This document shows, one piece after another, positions 49,593-57,208 of a DNA stretch of 59,503 bases. The notes beneath the pieces are model-generated. The model searched no databases, was not told the DNA's origin, and was given only the letters and a program-made list of their open reading frames with translations. Origin of the DNA: Amycolatopsis tucumanensis (lineage in GTDB: Bacteria; Actinomycetota; Actinomycetes; Mycobacteriales; Pseudonocardiaceae); assembly GCF_021654135.1 (NCBI RefSeq), contig NZ_JAKGSD010000020.1:9171-68673 (forward strand), in the 5' to 3' direction. The stretch's first letter is position 1. The number at the start of each line of letters is the position of its first letter. Position numbers and translations under genes: made by a program.

Positions 49593-50360
49593 CTCCGGGC
49601 CCCACCGGCTCGCGGCCCACGCGTGCGGGGCGGTGGTGGGCGGGAGTGGCGCGTGCGGCGCGGCGGGTTCCATGTCGGTGGGCGCGAGTCCCGCGCTGCT
49701 CGGCGGGAGTTGCACGGTCGGCGCGGCGAGTCCCGTACTGGTCCGCGCGAGTCGCGCGTTCGGCGCGGCGGGTTCCATGTGGTGGACGCCAGCTCCGCGC
49801 TCGGCGCGGTGGGTTCCTCGGTGGTGGGCGCGAGTCCCGCGTTCAGCGCGCGGCGGGTTCCATGTAGGTGGCCGGGAGTGGCGCGTGCGGCGCGGCGAGT
49901 TCCGCGACCGTCCGCGAGTCCCGCGTGCGGCGCGGTGGGTTCCGCGGTGGTGGCGCGAGTCGCACGTTCAGCGTGGCGGGTTCCATGTAGGTGGCCGGGA
50001 GTGGCGCGTGCGGCGCGGCGAGTTCCGCGGTGGTGGACGGGAGTGGCGCGTGCGACGCGGCGGGTTCCACGATCGTCCGCGAGTCCCGCGCGTGACGCGC
50101 GAGTCCCGCGTTGGTGGGCGCGAGTCGCACGCTCGGCGCGGCGAGTCCCGTGTTGGTCCGCGCGAGTCGCACACTCAGCGTGGCGAGTCTCATTTGATCG
50201 GCGCGGGCGGCACCTTCCTCGGTGCGCACTCCGGCCCGGCGCACGCCATGCCGTGCTCGGCGGGCACGGTGCCACCGGCACCGGCGACCCGAGCCACCCG
50301 TCAAGCCGCCGTTCGGGGTGGTGCTGCCTCGAGCGCGCATCGGATTAACGACAAATTGAC
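49593..50360. repeat. GC-rich minisatellite of about 40-bp units with a 123-bp higher-order repeat
   Basis: Roughly fourteen degenerate units of 38-45 bp, each built from GCGAGTCCCGCG- or GGGAGTGGCGCG-like words followed by GCGGCGGGTTCCATGT. A 54-bp stretch at 49853-49906 recurs identically at 49976-50029 (123-bp spacing, three units). Both strands are open in several frames, but the translations are only Arg/Pro/Ala/Thr repeats. No gene is supported in this 820-bp gap; the window 50360-50413 before the next gene shows nothing. Confidence 0.85.
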
Positions 50361-50413
50361 CATGCCCGTCGCGGCGTAACCGCGGCGGAACATCGCCTCC
50401 CTACCGTCGGAGG

Positions 50414-51577
50414 ATGGACAACCCGCCGCTTCCGCCCGAGCCTCCTCCGCCTCCACCGGCGCCGGCCAGTGCGCGGCGTGCCGTGGCCGCCGCCCTCGAC
50501 CTCATCGCGATCGCCGACCGGCCGGAGCTGTGGGCCACCCTCCGCGCGGACGAGGACGTCCTCGTCGACGCCAAGGCCGTCGACGACCACGGGGGCCTCC
50601 CGCTCGCCGGGCTGCTCGCCGCCGTCGAGGACGGTATCTCACCCACCGCGGACCCGGTCCGGCGGCTGGCCGAGGCCGGCGCCGTCGTCCTCGGCACCGC
50701 CCGCGGCGGAGCGGACGCCGCCGAGCTGGTGGCACTCGGGCTGATCGGCCTCGCCCTCACCACGCAGGCGCCCCAGCGACCGGACGTCGTCTGCCTCACC
50801 CCGACCGCCGGGCTGCTCCCCGCGGCAGGCGCCGTCGTCGCCGGCACCCTCGCCGACGGCTGCCGAGCCCTGACCGCCCTCACCGATCCCGGCGCCTGGC
50901 CCGCCGACGTCCGCCTCGCCGCCGGAGAACGCCCCCGGCTCACCGTCTCGACCAAGCACCGGACCACGCTGCGCCACGCCGTGGGGGAACTGCTCGTCGC
51001 CGGGGCCGAAGTGACCACAATGGACACCGCCACCTCGATGGTCCCCCTCGGGCAGCGCACCGAGACGTCCGACGGCCCGGAGGTCAGCGCACACGGCGTG
51101 CGCTTCCGCGGCCGCCCCTTCGACGACCAGGTGCTCATCGACCTTGCCGCCCTGCTCACCGGCGAACAGCTGAAGAACCCTTACCCCGCAACGGGAACCG
51201 CGCTCGTCGTGTTCGGCGCGCACCTGCGCGGGCAACCACGCAACGCCGAGCTGCGCGACCTCGGCGCCCGCTTCACCGGCGAGGTCCGCACCGCGCCCCG
51301 CTACCGGATGCTCGCCCTCGACGGCCAAGCCGGCGTGCACCCGGGCGACGACGGCGCGGCACTGCGAGGCGAACGCTGGCTGCTCGCCCCGGGCAGCCTC
51401 GCGCGGTTCCGGGCCGCGCTGCCGCCGCCGATGACGCTCGGCCCGGTCGAACTGGACGACGGCGAAACCGCCACCGCCCTGCTCAGCCACCCGGCACCGG
51501 CCCCCGACATCACGGAGTTCGGGGACTGGCGGGCCTACCTGCGTCATCGGACCGCGAACCGGCCAGGGCTCGGTTGA
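50414..51577 (+). CDS. Degenerate amidase fused to an allophanate hydrolase C-terminal domain
   Basis: A 387-residue protein. Residues about 262-377 match the C-terminal domain of allophanate hydrolase (FGAHLRGQPRNAELRDLGARF, VRTAPRYRMLALDG, DITEFGDWRAYL). Residues about 60-156 look like fragments of an amidase-signature domain, but the catalytic parts are gone: the lysine site reads AVEDGI (family AVKDNI) and the Ser/Ser-Gly nucleophile loop is absent. It is therefore probably not an amidase. The 3' end overlaps pyrD by 68 bp, convergent. ATG 50414. Confidence 0.72.
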   Translation: MDNPPLPPEPPPPPPAPASARRAVAAALDLIAIADRPELWATLRADEDVLVDAKAVDDHGGLPLAGLLAAVEDGISPTADPVRRLAEAGAVVLGTARGGADAAELVALGLIGLALTTQAPQRPDVVCLTPTAGLLPAAGAVVAGTLADGCRALTALTDPGAWPADVRLAAGERPRLTVSTKHRTTLRHAVGELLVAGAEVTTMDTATSMVPLGQRTETSDGPEVSAHGVRFRGRPFDDQVLIDLAALLTGEQLKNPYPATGTALVVFGAHLRGQPRNAELRDLGARFTGEVRTAPRYRMLALDGQAGVHPGDDGAALRGERWLLAPGSLARFRAALPPPMTLGPVELDDGETATALLSHPAPAPDITEFGDWRAYLRHRTANRPGLG

Positions 51578-52601
51578 TGCCGCGCACCAGCCCGGGCCCG
51601 TGCAGGGCGAACCCGGTGTAGAGCTGGATCAGGCTCGCCCCGGCGTCCAGCATCCGCCGCGCGTCGTCGCCGGTCGAGATCCCGCCCACGCCGATGATCG
51701 GCACCGTACCCTCGGTGTGCCGGTGCACGAACTCCACGACCTCCCGCGCCCGCTCGGTGAGCGGCCTGCCGGACAGCCCGCCGGTCTCCGCGCCCACCGC
51801 GGCTTCGTCCGCGGCCAGCCCGTCCCGGCCCAGCGTGGTGTTGGTCGCGATGATCCCGGACACGCCGTGCTCGTCGCACACCTCGAGCAGCTCGGCGAGC
51901 GCGTCGTCGGTCAGGTCGGGCGCGACCTTGACCAGCAGCGGCGTCGCCGGCTTCCCGGCCGCCGCGGCCAGCTCCTCACCGGTGCGGCCCAGCTCCGCGA
52001 GCAGCTCGGCCAGCGCCTCCCGGTCCTGCAGCGCCCTCAACCCGGGCGTGTTGGGGGAGCTGACGTTGATCGCGAAGTAGTCCGCCCACGGGTACAGCGC
52101 CCGCAACGACTCCTGGTAGTCGGCTACCGCCTCCTCCAGCGGGGTCGCTTTGGACTTGCCGATCGACACGCCCAGCGGGATGTCCGGCTTCCCCTTGGCG
52201 GCCAGCCGCTGCGCCAGCGCGGCCGCGCCGGAGTTGTTGAACCCCATGCGGTTGATCACCGCGTCGCTGTGCGGCAGCGTGAACAGCCGCGGCTTCGGGT
52301 TGCCCGGCTGCGCGAGCCGCGTGACGGTGCCCACTTCGACGAACCCGAACCCGAGCGCGGGCCACGCCGCCAGGGCGCGCCCGTCCTTGTCCATCCCGGC
52401 GGCCAGGCCGACCCGGTTGGCGAACCGCAGCCCGAACAACGTCACCGGGTCCGAGACGGCGAACCGGCGCCGCGCCGCGGCCAGCGCGGGCGGGACGTCG
52501 GCGAGCCGGGACAGCACGCGGAGGGTGCGTTCGTGCACCTTCTCGGGGTCGTTGTCGTTGAGCCGGTAGAGCGCGGGACGGATCAGCCTGTCGAAGAGCA
52601 C
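51510..52601 (-). CDS. pyrD: Dihydroorotate dehydrogenase (quinone), class 2
   Basis: FMN enzyme of pyrimidine synthesis that oxidises dihydroorotate and passes electrons to membrane quinones. It has 363 residues; the N-terminal helix-rich membrane contact (RLIRPALYRLNDNDPEKVHERTL) is present. The catalytic serine lies in INVSSPNTPGLR, with VINRMGFNNSG and IGVGGISTGDDARRML for FMN. GTG 52601 has GGGGA just before it. The last 68 bp overlap the convergent amidase-like gene. Confidence 0.95.
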   Translation of the reverse strand: MLFDRLIRPALYRLNDNDPEKVHERTLRVLSRLADVPPALAAARRRFAVSDPVTLFGLRFANRVGLAAGMDKDGRALAAWPALGFGFVEVGTVTRLAQPGNPKPRLFTLPHSDAVINRMGFNNSGAAALAQRLAAKGKPDIPLGVSIGKSKATPLEEAVADYQESLRALYPWADYFAINVSSPNTPGLRALQDREALAELLAELGRTGEELAAAAGKPATPLLVKVAPDLTDDALAELLEVCDEHGVSGIIATNTTLGRDGLAADEAAVGAETGGLSGRPLTERAREVVEFVHRHTEGTVPIIGVGGISTGDDARRMLDAGASLIQLYTGFALHGPGLVRGINRALAGSRSDDAGRPASPRTP

Positions 52602-52615
52602 GTCCCCATCTTCGC

Positions 52616-53173
52616 TCAGCGCCGTTTCCACTCCGACGACAGCATGGCGTAGACGAGCTCGTCGGTCCACTCACCCTTGACGAGCTCGTTCTCCCGCAGG
52701 TGCGCCTCGCGCCGCATGCCCAGTCCCTCCATCAGGGACGCCGAGGCCACGTTGCGGCTGTCGCAGCGGCCGTGGATGCGGTGCAGGCCCAGTTCGTCGA
52801 ACCCGAGCCGGAACAGCTCGGTGGCCGCCTCGGCGGCGTAGCCCTTGCCGTGGTGCTGGGGGTGGAACACGACCCCGATCTCGCCGCTGGCGTGCTCGCG
52901 GCTGGTCCACCACAGGGTGAGGTCGCCGATCAGCTCACCGGTGTCGATCAGCTCGACGGCGATGGCCAGGTACTCGCCGGGCTCGGTCAGCGTCGAGCGG
53001 GCGATCTTGTCCTCGAGGACGGCCGCGGTCTCGGCGCGGGTGCGCGGTTCCCAGTAGAGGTACCGCGTGACGTCCGGGCGGGACTGGAAGGAGTGCAGCG
53101 CGTTCAGATCCGCCTTGGTGAACGGGCGGAGGATCAGCCGTGCGGTCTTCAGCGGGTACGCGGGCTGCAGCAC
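52616..53173 (-). CDS. GNAT N-acetyltransferase (RimJ/RimL type)
   Basis: A 185-residue acetyltransferase. TARLILRPFTKADLNALHSFQSRPDVTRYL is the family opening; the acetyl-CoA motif is FHPQHHGKGYAAEAATELFRLGFDELGLHRIHGRCDSRN, and SLMEGLGMRREAHLRENEL closes it. RimJ/RimL relatives acetylate protein N-termini or small amines. GTG 53173 is preceded by TATCCT (53180-53185) at 6 nt. It may be co-transcribed with pyrD, 14 bp downstream. Confidence 0.9.
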   Translation of the reverse strand: MLQPAYPLKTARLILRPFTKADLNALHSFQSRPDVTRYLYWEPRTRAETAAVLEDKIARSTLTEPGEYLAIAVELIDTGELIGDLTLWWTSREHASGEIGVVFHPQHHGKGYAAEAATELFRLGFDELGLHRIHGRCDSRNVASASLMEGLGMRREAHLRENELVKGEWTDELVYAMLSSEWKRR

Positions 53174-53317
53174 CGGCGAAGGATAGCGCGCCCCGGACGA
53201 TCTTCGGGGGCGTTTCCCGGAGAATTAGGGGATTGGGGGGAACCCCCGGCGCGACTCCCGACCGTCGTCAGCCGTTCGGGCCCGAGCCGGACCAGTGCTC
53301 GGAAACGCCGGGGGGCG

Positions 53318-53375
53318 GTGGCTGTCTGGTATTCACCAGCAGTCCAGGGTGTGGCATCCGCTAGCGGACAGCCAC
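53318..53375 (-). terminator. Hairpin closing the micro-ORF
   Basis: GTGGCTGTC (53318-53326) pairs with GACAGCCAC (53367-53375). On the minus strand the upstream arm lies in the last sense codons of the micro-ORF. Inside the loop are a TGGT/ACCA hairpin and the palindrome CCGCTAGCGG (53358-53367), which holds the stop codon. It could terminate or attenuate transcription. Confidence 0.45.
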
Positions 53376-53399
53376 CTCACGAGTCCCGTTGCTACACAA
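53361..53399 (-). CDS. Putative 12-codon micro-ORF (leader or micropeptide)
   Basis: TTG start at 53399, then MCSNGTREVAVR and TAG. It is preceded, 10 nt upstream of TTG, by the core of GGAAAGGAGGTGGTCC (53404-53419, minus strand), which matches the complement of the 16S rRNA 3' end at nearly every position. GTG is excluded as the start because the next codon would be a stop. The peptide has no homology that I can assert, so its reality rests on the ribosome site, codon bias and adjacent hairpin. Confidence 0.4.
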   Translation of the reverse strand: MCSNGTREVAVR

Positions 53400-53431
53400 C
53401 TTTGGACCACCTCCTTTCCCGTGTACCAGCA

Positions 53432-53461
53432 ACGCTAGGCGTGCCGGTGCCCCTGCGGCAA
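53432..53461 (-). promoter_or_regulatory. Candidate promoter of the micro-ORF
   Basis: On the minus strand, TTGCCG (53456-53461), an 18-nt spacer and TAGCGT (53432-53437). The predicted start lies about 25 nt before the micro-ORF's start codon, leaving room for the Shine-Dalgarno. Confidence 0.35.
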
Positions 53462-53639
53462 CTGCATTTCCGGGCCGGCGGGCGTGGCCGTTCTCACCCG
53501 CGCGGAGGGGAATTTTCCGCCCGCCCCCGCGCCGCGCACTGGATCGATCCATGCCGGAATGCCGGGTTTCGGGCCTCCCCGGCAGGTGTACCCGATCGGG
53601 TGACCGGGGGGCTGGTTCGCACCAACGGGAGAGAATGCG

Positions 53640-54215
53640 ATGTCCACGTCCGTGGTCGTTCTGATCGTCGTCGTCGCGATCGTGGTGATCCTCGGGATCG
53701 CCCTGCTGGCCCGCGCCCAGATGCGGCGCAGGCGCCTGCAGGAGAGGTTCGGGCCCGAGTACGAGCGGGCCGTCGAGGGCGGCAAGAGCAAGCGGGCCGC
53801 CGAGCGCGACCTGGCCGAGCGGGAGAAGCGGCACAGCGAGCTGGACATCCGGCCGCTGCCGGACACCGCCCGCCAGCGCTACCGCCAGCAGTGGTCGCTG
53901 GTGCAGCAGCAGTTCGTCGACCGGCCCGGCGCGGCCATCCTGGAGGCCGACCGCCTGCTCACCTCGCTGATGGCCGAGCGCGGCTACCCGACCGAGGGCT
54001 ACGAGCAGCAGCACCGGGACCTGTCCGTCGAGCACGCCGACACGATCGAGCACTACCGCCGCGCCCACGACATCACGCAGGGGCACCAGCGGACCGAGGC
54101 GTCCACCGAGGACCTGCGCAAGGCGATGGTCCACTACCGGCAGGTGTTCGAGGACCTGCTCGGCGACGCCGACGTCCGCCCCGGGCAGGAGGGGGACCGC
54201 CACCATGCGCGCTGA
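53640..54215 (+). CDS. Membrane-anchored protein of unknown function
   Basis: A 191-residue protein with one N-terminal membrane helix (about 4-26), a basic stop-transfer RRRRLQERFGPEYER, and a charged, helical cytosolic domain. The C-terminal part (about 85-175) contains W-x2-VQ-x2-FVD-x-P and TEDLRKAMVHYRQVFEDLL. I know this sequence type as widespread in actinobacteria but have no function for it. ATG 53640 has GGGAGAGAA upstream. It overlaps the next gene by 11 bp. Confidence 0.75.
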   Translation: MSTSVVVLIVVVAIVVILGIALLARAQMRRRRLQERFGPEYERAVEGGKSKRAAERDLAEREKRHSELDIRPLPDTARQRYRQQWSLVQQQFVDRPGAAILEADRLLTSLMAERGYPTEGYEQQHRDLSVEHADTIEHYRRAHDITQGHQRTEASTEDLRKAMVHYRQVFEDLLGDADVRPGQEGDRHHAR

Positions 54216-54702
54216 GGACCGCACCGCCGACGGCCTGAGCACCGACGACCTGGTGGCGCCTCGTCAGCAGGAGCCGCGGCGGGAAACCCCAGGCGCACAG
54301 CAGGATCCGGCGCCTCAGGGATCACCCGCGCAGCCGATGGCCGAACAGCCGGCCGGGCGCACCATGCCGGCCGAGGCCGCGGCGAGCCAGGGCGTGACCG
54401 AGGAACCGGCCGGCAGGCAGGCCGACGGCGAGGAGCGCGTCGAGCTGTTCCGCCCCGAGCAGGTCAGCGAGTTCCGCGACCGCTGGCGCGAGGTGCAGAC
54501 CTCGTTCGTCGACGATCCACAGCGGACGCTGCGGGACGCCGACCAGCTGGTGGCCGAGGTCATGCAGGCGCTCGCGCAGACCTTCGCCGACCACAAGCAC
54601 GGGCTGGAGGCCCAGTGGCAGCGCGGTGAGGCCGCCACCGAGGACCTGCGGCTGGCGCTGCGGCGCTACCGGACGTTCTTCAACGAGCTGCTGCGCAGCT
54701 GA
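54205..54702 (+). CDS. Soluble paralogue of the preceding protein
   Basis: A 165-residue acidic protein without membrane helices. Residues 1-80 are disordered and Gln/Pro/Ala-rich. Residues about 88-165 repeat the preceding protein's C-terminal domain: EFRDRWREVQTSFVDDPQ, DADQLVAEVM, and TEDLRLALRRYRTFFNELL. Pairing suggests a membrane/cytosol partnership. ATG 54205 lies inside the end of the preceding gene, so the two are translationally coupled. The 3' end overlaps nei by 37 bp, convergent. Function unknown. Confidence 0.7.
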   Translation: MRAEDRTADGLSTDDLVAPRQQEPRRETPGAQQDPAPQGSPAQPMAEQPAGRTMPAEAAASQGVTEEPAGRQADGEERVELFRPEQVSEFRDRWREVQTSFVDDPQRTLRDADQLVAEVMQALAQTFADHKHGLEAQWQRGEAATEDLRLALRRYRTFFNELLRS

Positions 54703-55505
54703 GGCGAGGGCCCGCGCTGGCAGCGCGGGCAGAACCAGGTGGGGCGCGCCTGGACGTCGTGGGGGTCCCGGCCCTGGTCTTCGACCCGGAGCCGGCCCCC
54801 GCACCGGAAGCAGCCCTGCCTGGTTCGCTCGTACACCCAGTTCCGTCGGCCGCGGGCGAGGTCGCCGGTGGTGCTCTGCTCGTGCCGCCAGGCGTTGGCC
54901 AGCAACAGCTTCCGCGCCAGCCGGACCACCTTCGCCGCGTCCAATTCGGACACCGGTGTCCACGGCGTCACGCCGAGCAGGAAGCAGATCTCGCACTTGT
55001 AGAGGTTGCCCACACCCGCCATCACGCGCTGGTCGAGCAACGCGAGCCCGAGCTCCCGGCCCGGTTCACGCGTCAGCGCCGCGACCGCGCGGGCCTCGTG
55101 CTCGTCGCTCCACTGTGGATCGAGCAGGTCCGGCCCGAGGTGACCGACCAGGCGGGACTCCTCTGCGGTGGGCAGCAGTTCCAGGTCGTGCACGCGGAAC
55201 CCGACGACCTGCACGCCCCCGGCCTCCAGCACCACCCGCGCGTGGTGCGCCGGGTGCCGCCAGCGGGAACCGGGCCGGGTGATCTCCCACGAGCCGTCCA
55301 TCTTCAGGTGGCTGTGCAGGCTCAGGTCCGGCGAGAAGCGGAAGAACAGGTGCTTGCCCACCGTCCGCACACCGAGCACCGTCGAGCCGGCCAGGTCGGT
55401 GGTGGCCAGCGCCGGGTGCCGGAAGTCGGTGCGCGTCAGCACGCGGCCGGCGAGGGCCTTCTCGACCTTCTTGCCGGCCAGGAAGACCGTGTCACCTTCG
55501 GGCAT
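54666..55505 (-). CDS. nei: Endonuclease VIII/Fpg-type DNA glycosylase (Nei)
   Basis: Base-excision repair glycosylase/AP lyase for oxidised bases, 279 residues. The N-terminal MPEGDTVFLAGKK provides the catalytic Pro2/Glu3, LDQRVMAGVGNLYKCEICF is the helix-2-turn-helix region, and the C-terminal zinc finger is GCFRCGGRL ... TWFCPRCQRG. The P-E-G-D-T opening fits Nei rather than MutM. ATG 55505 overlaps the parA gene end by 14 bp on the same strand, so nei is downstream in a parA-nei operon. Confidence 0.93.
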   Translation of the reverse strand: MPEGDTVFLAGKKVEKALAGRVLTRTDFRHPALATTDLAGSTVLGVRTVGKHLFFRFSPDLSLHSHLKMDGSWEITRPGSRWRHPAHHARVVLEAGGVQVVGFRVHDLELLPTAEESRLVGHLGPDLLDPQWSDEHEARAVAALTREPGRELGLALLDQRVMAGVGNLYKCEICFLLGVTPWTPVSELDAAKVVRLARKLLLANAWRHEQSTTGDLARGRRNWVYERTRQGCFRCGGRLRVEDQGRDPHDVQARPTWFCPRCQRGPSPQLRSSSLKNVR

Positions 55506-56367
55506 CGTCCGCGGTCCGCGCGATCCGGGGGATCGGGCCGGTGCTCTCGGCGGGCGGCTCCCGGTCGATGCGGTGCCGCCCGGCCCGGTTCGAGCGCAGG
55601 ATCTTGGCCAGCACCATGTTGAAGGTCAGCGCGACCTCCTGGGCGCCGGGGGAGTGCCACTCGTGGATGGGGCTGCACGCGCCCTGCGCCTGCTGCACCG
55701 CGAGCCGGTCCGGGATCGCCGTGGGCATCACCAGGCCGCCGAAGGACTCGCGCAGTTCGGCGATGCGGAACTGGTGCTCGTGCGAGCGCGGCCGCAGCCG
55801 GTTCACCAGCACCCCGGCCGCCTTGAGGTCCGGGTTGTGCTCGTCGCGGATCCGCTCGATCGCCTCCAGCGCGCGCTGCGCGCCGCTGACTGCGTACATC
55901 GTCGGCTCGGTGACCAGGATCGCGCTGTCGGCGGCGACCAGGGCCGACTTCGTCAGCCGCCCGAGCGAGGGCGGGCAGTCCAGGATCGCCAGCTCGTACG
56001 GGCGGCCGCGCAGAGGGCGCTCGTGCAGCTCGTCCAGCGCCAGGGAGAGGTTGCCGACCTTGTCGTCGTCCGGCCCCGGCTCGTTGAGCAGTTCGAGTTC
56101 CTCCGCCCCGACCAGCACGTCCACCTCGGGGCTCCACGCGCTCGGCGCCACGGCCTGCCGCAGCACGTCGCGGACCGGGGTGGCGAGCACGTCGGCCAGC
56201 GTGGCCTCGGTGTAGGGCGGGTCGAGGGTGGCGGTGGCGTTGCCCTGCGGGTCGAGATCGGCCACCAGCGTGCGCGCTCCCCTACGGAGCGCAGCCGAGG
56301 CGATGCCCAGCGCGACCGTGGTTTTGCCGACACCACCCTTGAGGCTGAGTACGGCGACCGTGTGCAC
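55492..56367 (-). CDS. ParA/MinD-family ATPase
   Basis: A 291-residue deviant Walker-type ATPase of the ParA family. The P-loop is VLSLKGGVGKTTVALG (KGGxGKT), the switch ADLDPQGNAT follows, and the later ILDCPPSLGRLT is the Walker B. No parB or parS-like array is nearby, so it is an orphan ParA-type protein in an operon with nei rather than the chromosomal segregation gene. GTG 56367 is preceded by TACGCT (56375-56380) at 7 nt. Confidence 0.88.
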   Translation of the reverse strand: MHTVAVLSLKGGVGKTTVALGIASAALRRGARTLVADLDPQGNATATLDPPYTEATLADVLATPVRDVLRQAVAPSAWSPEVDVLVGAEELELLNEPGPDDDKVGNLSLALDELHERPLRGRPYELAILDCPPSLGRLTKSALVAADSAILVTEPTMYAVSGAQRALEAIERIRDEHNPDLKAAGVLVNRLRPRSHEHQFRIAELRESFGGLVMPTAIPDRLAVQQAQGACSPIHEWHSPGAQEVALTFNMVLAKILRSNRAGRHRIDREPPAESTGPIPRIARTADDARR

Positions 56368-56430
56368 GGGGTCGAGCGTAGCCGGAGTGCCACGGCGAGC
56401 GCCCGGACCGGGCTCACTACGCTGTCCGCC

Positions 56431-57171
56431 ATGCGAACGGACACCGGGACAGCACGCGGCTCCGGCACGGTCTGGCGGGCACTGCGGGCCGAGCTCGACC
56501 GGGCGCGGGAACGAGGCACCAGCGAACCGGCCGTCGTCGACGTCGGCGGCGGCAGCGGGGTCTGGGCGGTGCCGCTGGCCGCCGAGGGCTGCCGGGTGAC
56601 GGTGGTCGAGCCGAGCCCGAACGCGCTGGCGACCCTGCGGCGGCGCGCCGAGGAGGCCGGCGTCGGCGGGGCGATCACCGTCGTCGCCGACGACACCGAC
56701 GCGCTCGCCGCTCGGATCCCGGCCGGCTCCGCCGACCTGGTGCTGGCGCACGGGCTGCTCGAGGTCGTCGACGACCCCGCCGCGGTGGCCGGCGCGCTGG
56801 CCGGGATCGTCGCGCCGGGCGGCGCGGTGTCCGTGCTGGCCGCCAACCGGCACGCCGCGGCGCTGCACCGCGCCCTGGGCGGCCGGGTGCGCGAGGCGCA
56901 CGTGCTGCTGACCAGTTCCGACGGCGTGCTCGCGGACGACGGGGAGACGCTGCTGCGCCGCTTCGACGCCGACGGCCTGCGCGGCCTGCTGGCGGGCGCG
57001 GGCCTGCGCGTCGAGCTGATCCAGGGCGACGGCGTGGTGTCGGACGTGCTGGGGGAGGTCGAGTCGGAGCAGTACACCGCCGACGACCTCGCCGACTTCG
57101 AGGCCGCCGCGGGCGCGATCCCGCCGCTGCGCGACCTCGCCAGCCGCCTGCACCTGCTCGCCCGGCTCTGA
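56431..57171 (+). CDS. Class I SAM-dependent methyltransferase
   Basis: A 246-residue methyltransferase. Motif I is VVDVGGGSGVWAVPLA (SAM-binding glycine loop), the acidic end of strand 2 is VTVVEPSPNALA, and LVLAHGLLEVVDDPAAVAGALAGIVAPGG follows as motifs III/IV. The closest recognised group is the SmtA/UbiE-like methyltransferases. ATG 56431 follows TACGCT (56418-56423) by 7 nt, mirroring the parA promoter on the other strand. The substrate is unknown. Confidence 0.88.
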   Translation: MRTDTGTARGSGTVWRALRAELDRARERGTSEPAVVDVGGGSGVWAVPLAAEGCRVTVVEPSPNALATLRRRAEEAGVGGAITVVADDTDALAARIPAGSADLVLAHGLLEVVDDPAAVAGALAGIVAPGGAVSVLAANRHAAALHRALGGRVREAHVLLTSSDGVLADDGETLLRRFDADGLRGLLAGAGLRVELIQGDGVVSDVLGEVESEQYTADDLADFEAAAGAIPPLRDLASRLHLLARL

Positions 57172-57208
57172 CCGGAATTGTCGGACCCCCTGCGTAGGCT
57201 CGTCCGCG

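Larger units (their letters stand above)
53174..53639. other. Intergenic region with a micro-ORF and hairpins
   Basis: A 466-bp gap. On the minus strand it carries a candidate promoter, a near-complete anti-16S Shine-Dalgarno, a 12-codon ORF and a hairpin, each listed separately. On the plus strand I see only the Shine-Dalgarno GGGAGAGAA before the next gene, and no clear promoter. Confidence 0.6.

Noticed and set aside
49843..50340. Repetitive minus-strand frame with repeated LAAPHAPLPATYMEPA words
   Set aside because: It only reflects translation of a DNA minisatellite; other frames are open too and no start or ribosome site is present.
53404..53419. Fragment of the 16S rRNA 3' end on the plus strand
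   Set aside because: GGACCACCTCCTTTCC resembles the 16S tail, but the neighbouring 16S sequence is missing. The match is explained by its complement being an extended Shine-Dalgarno on the minus strand.
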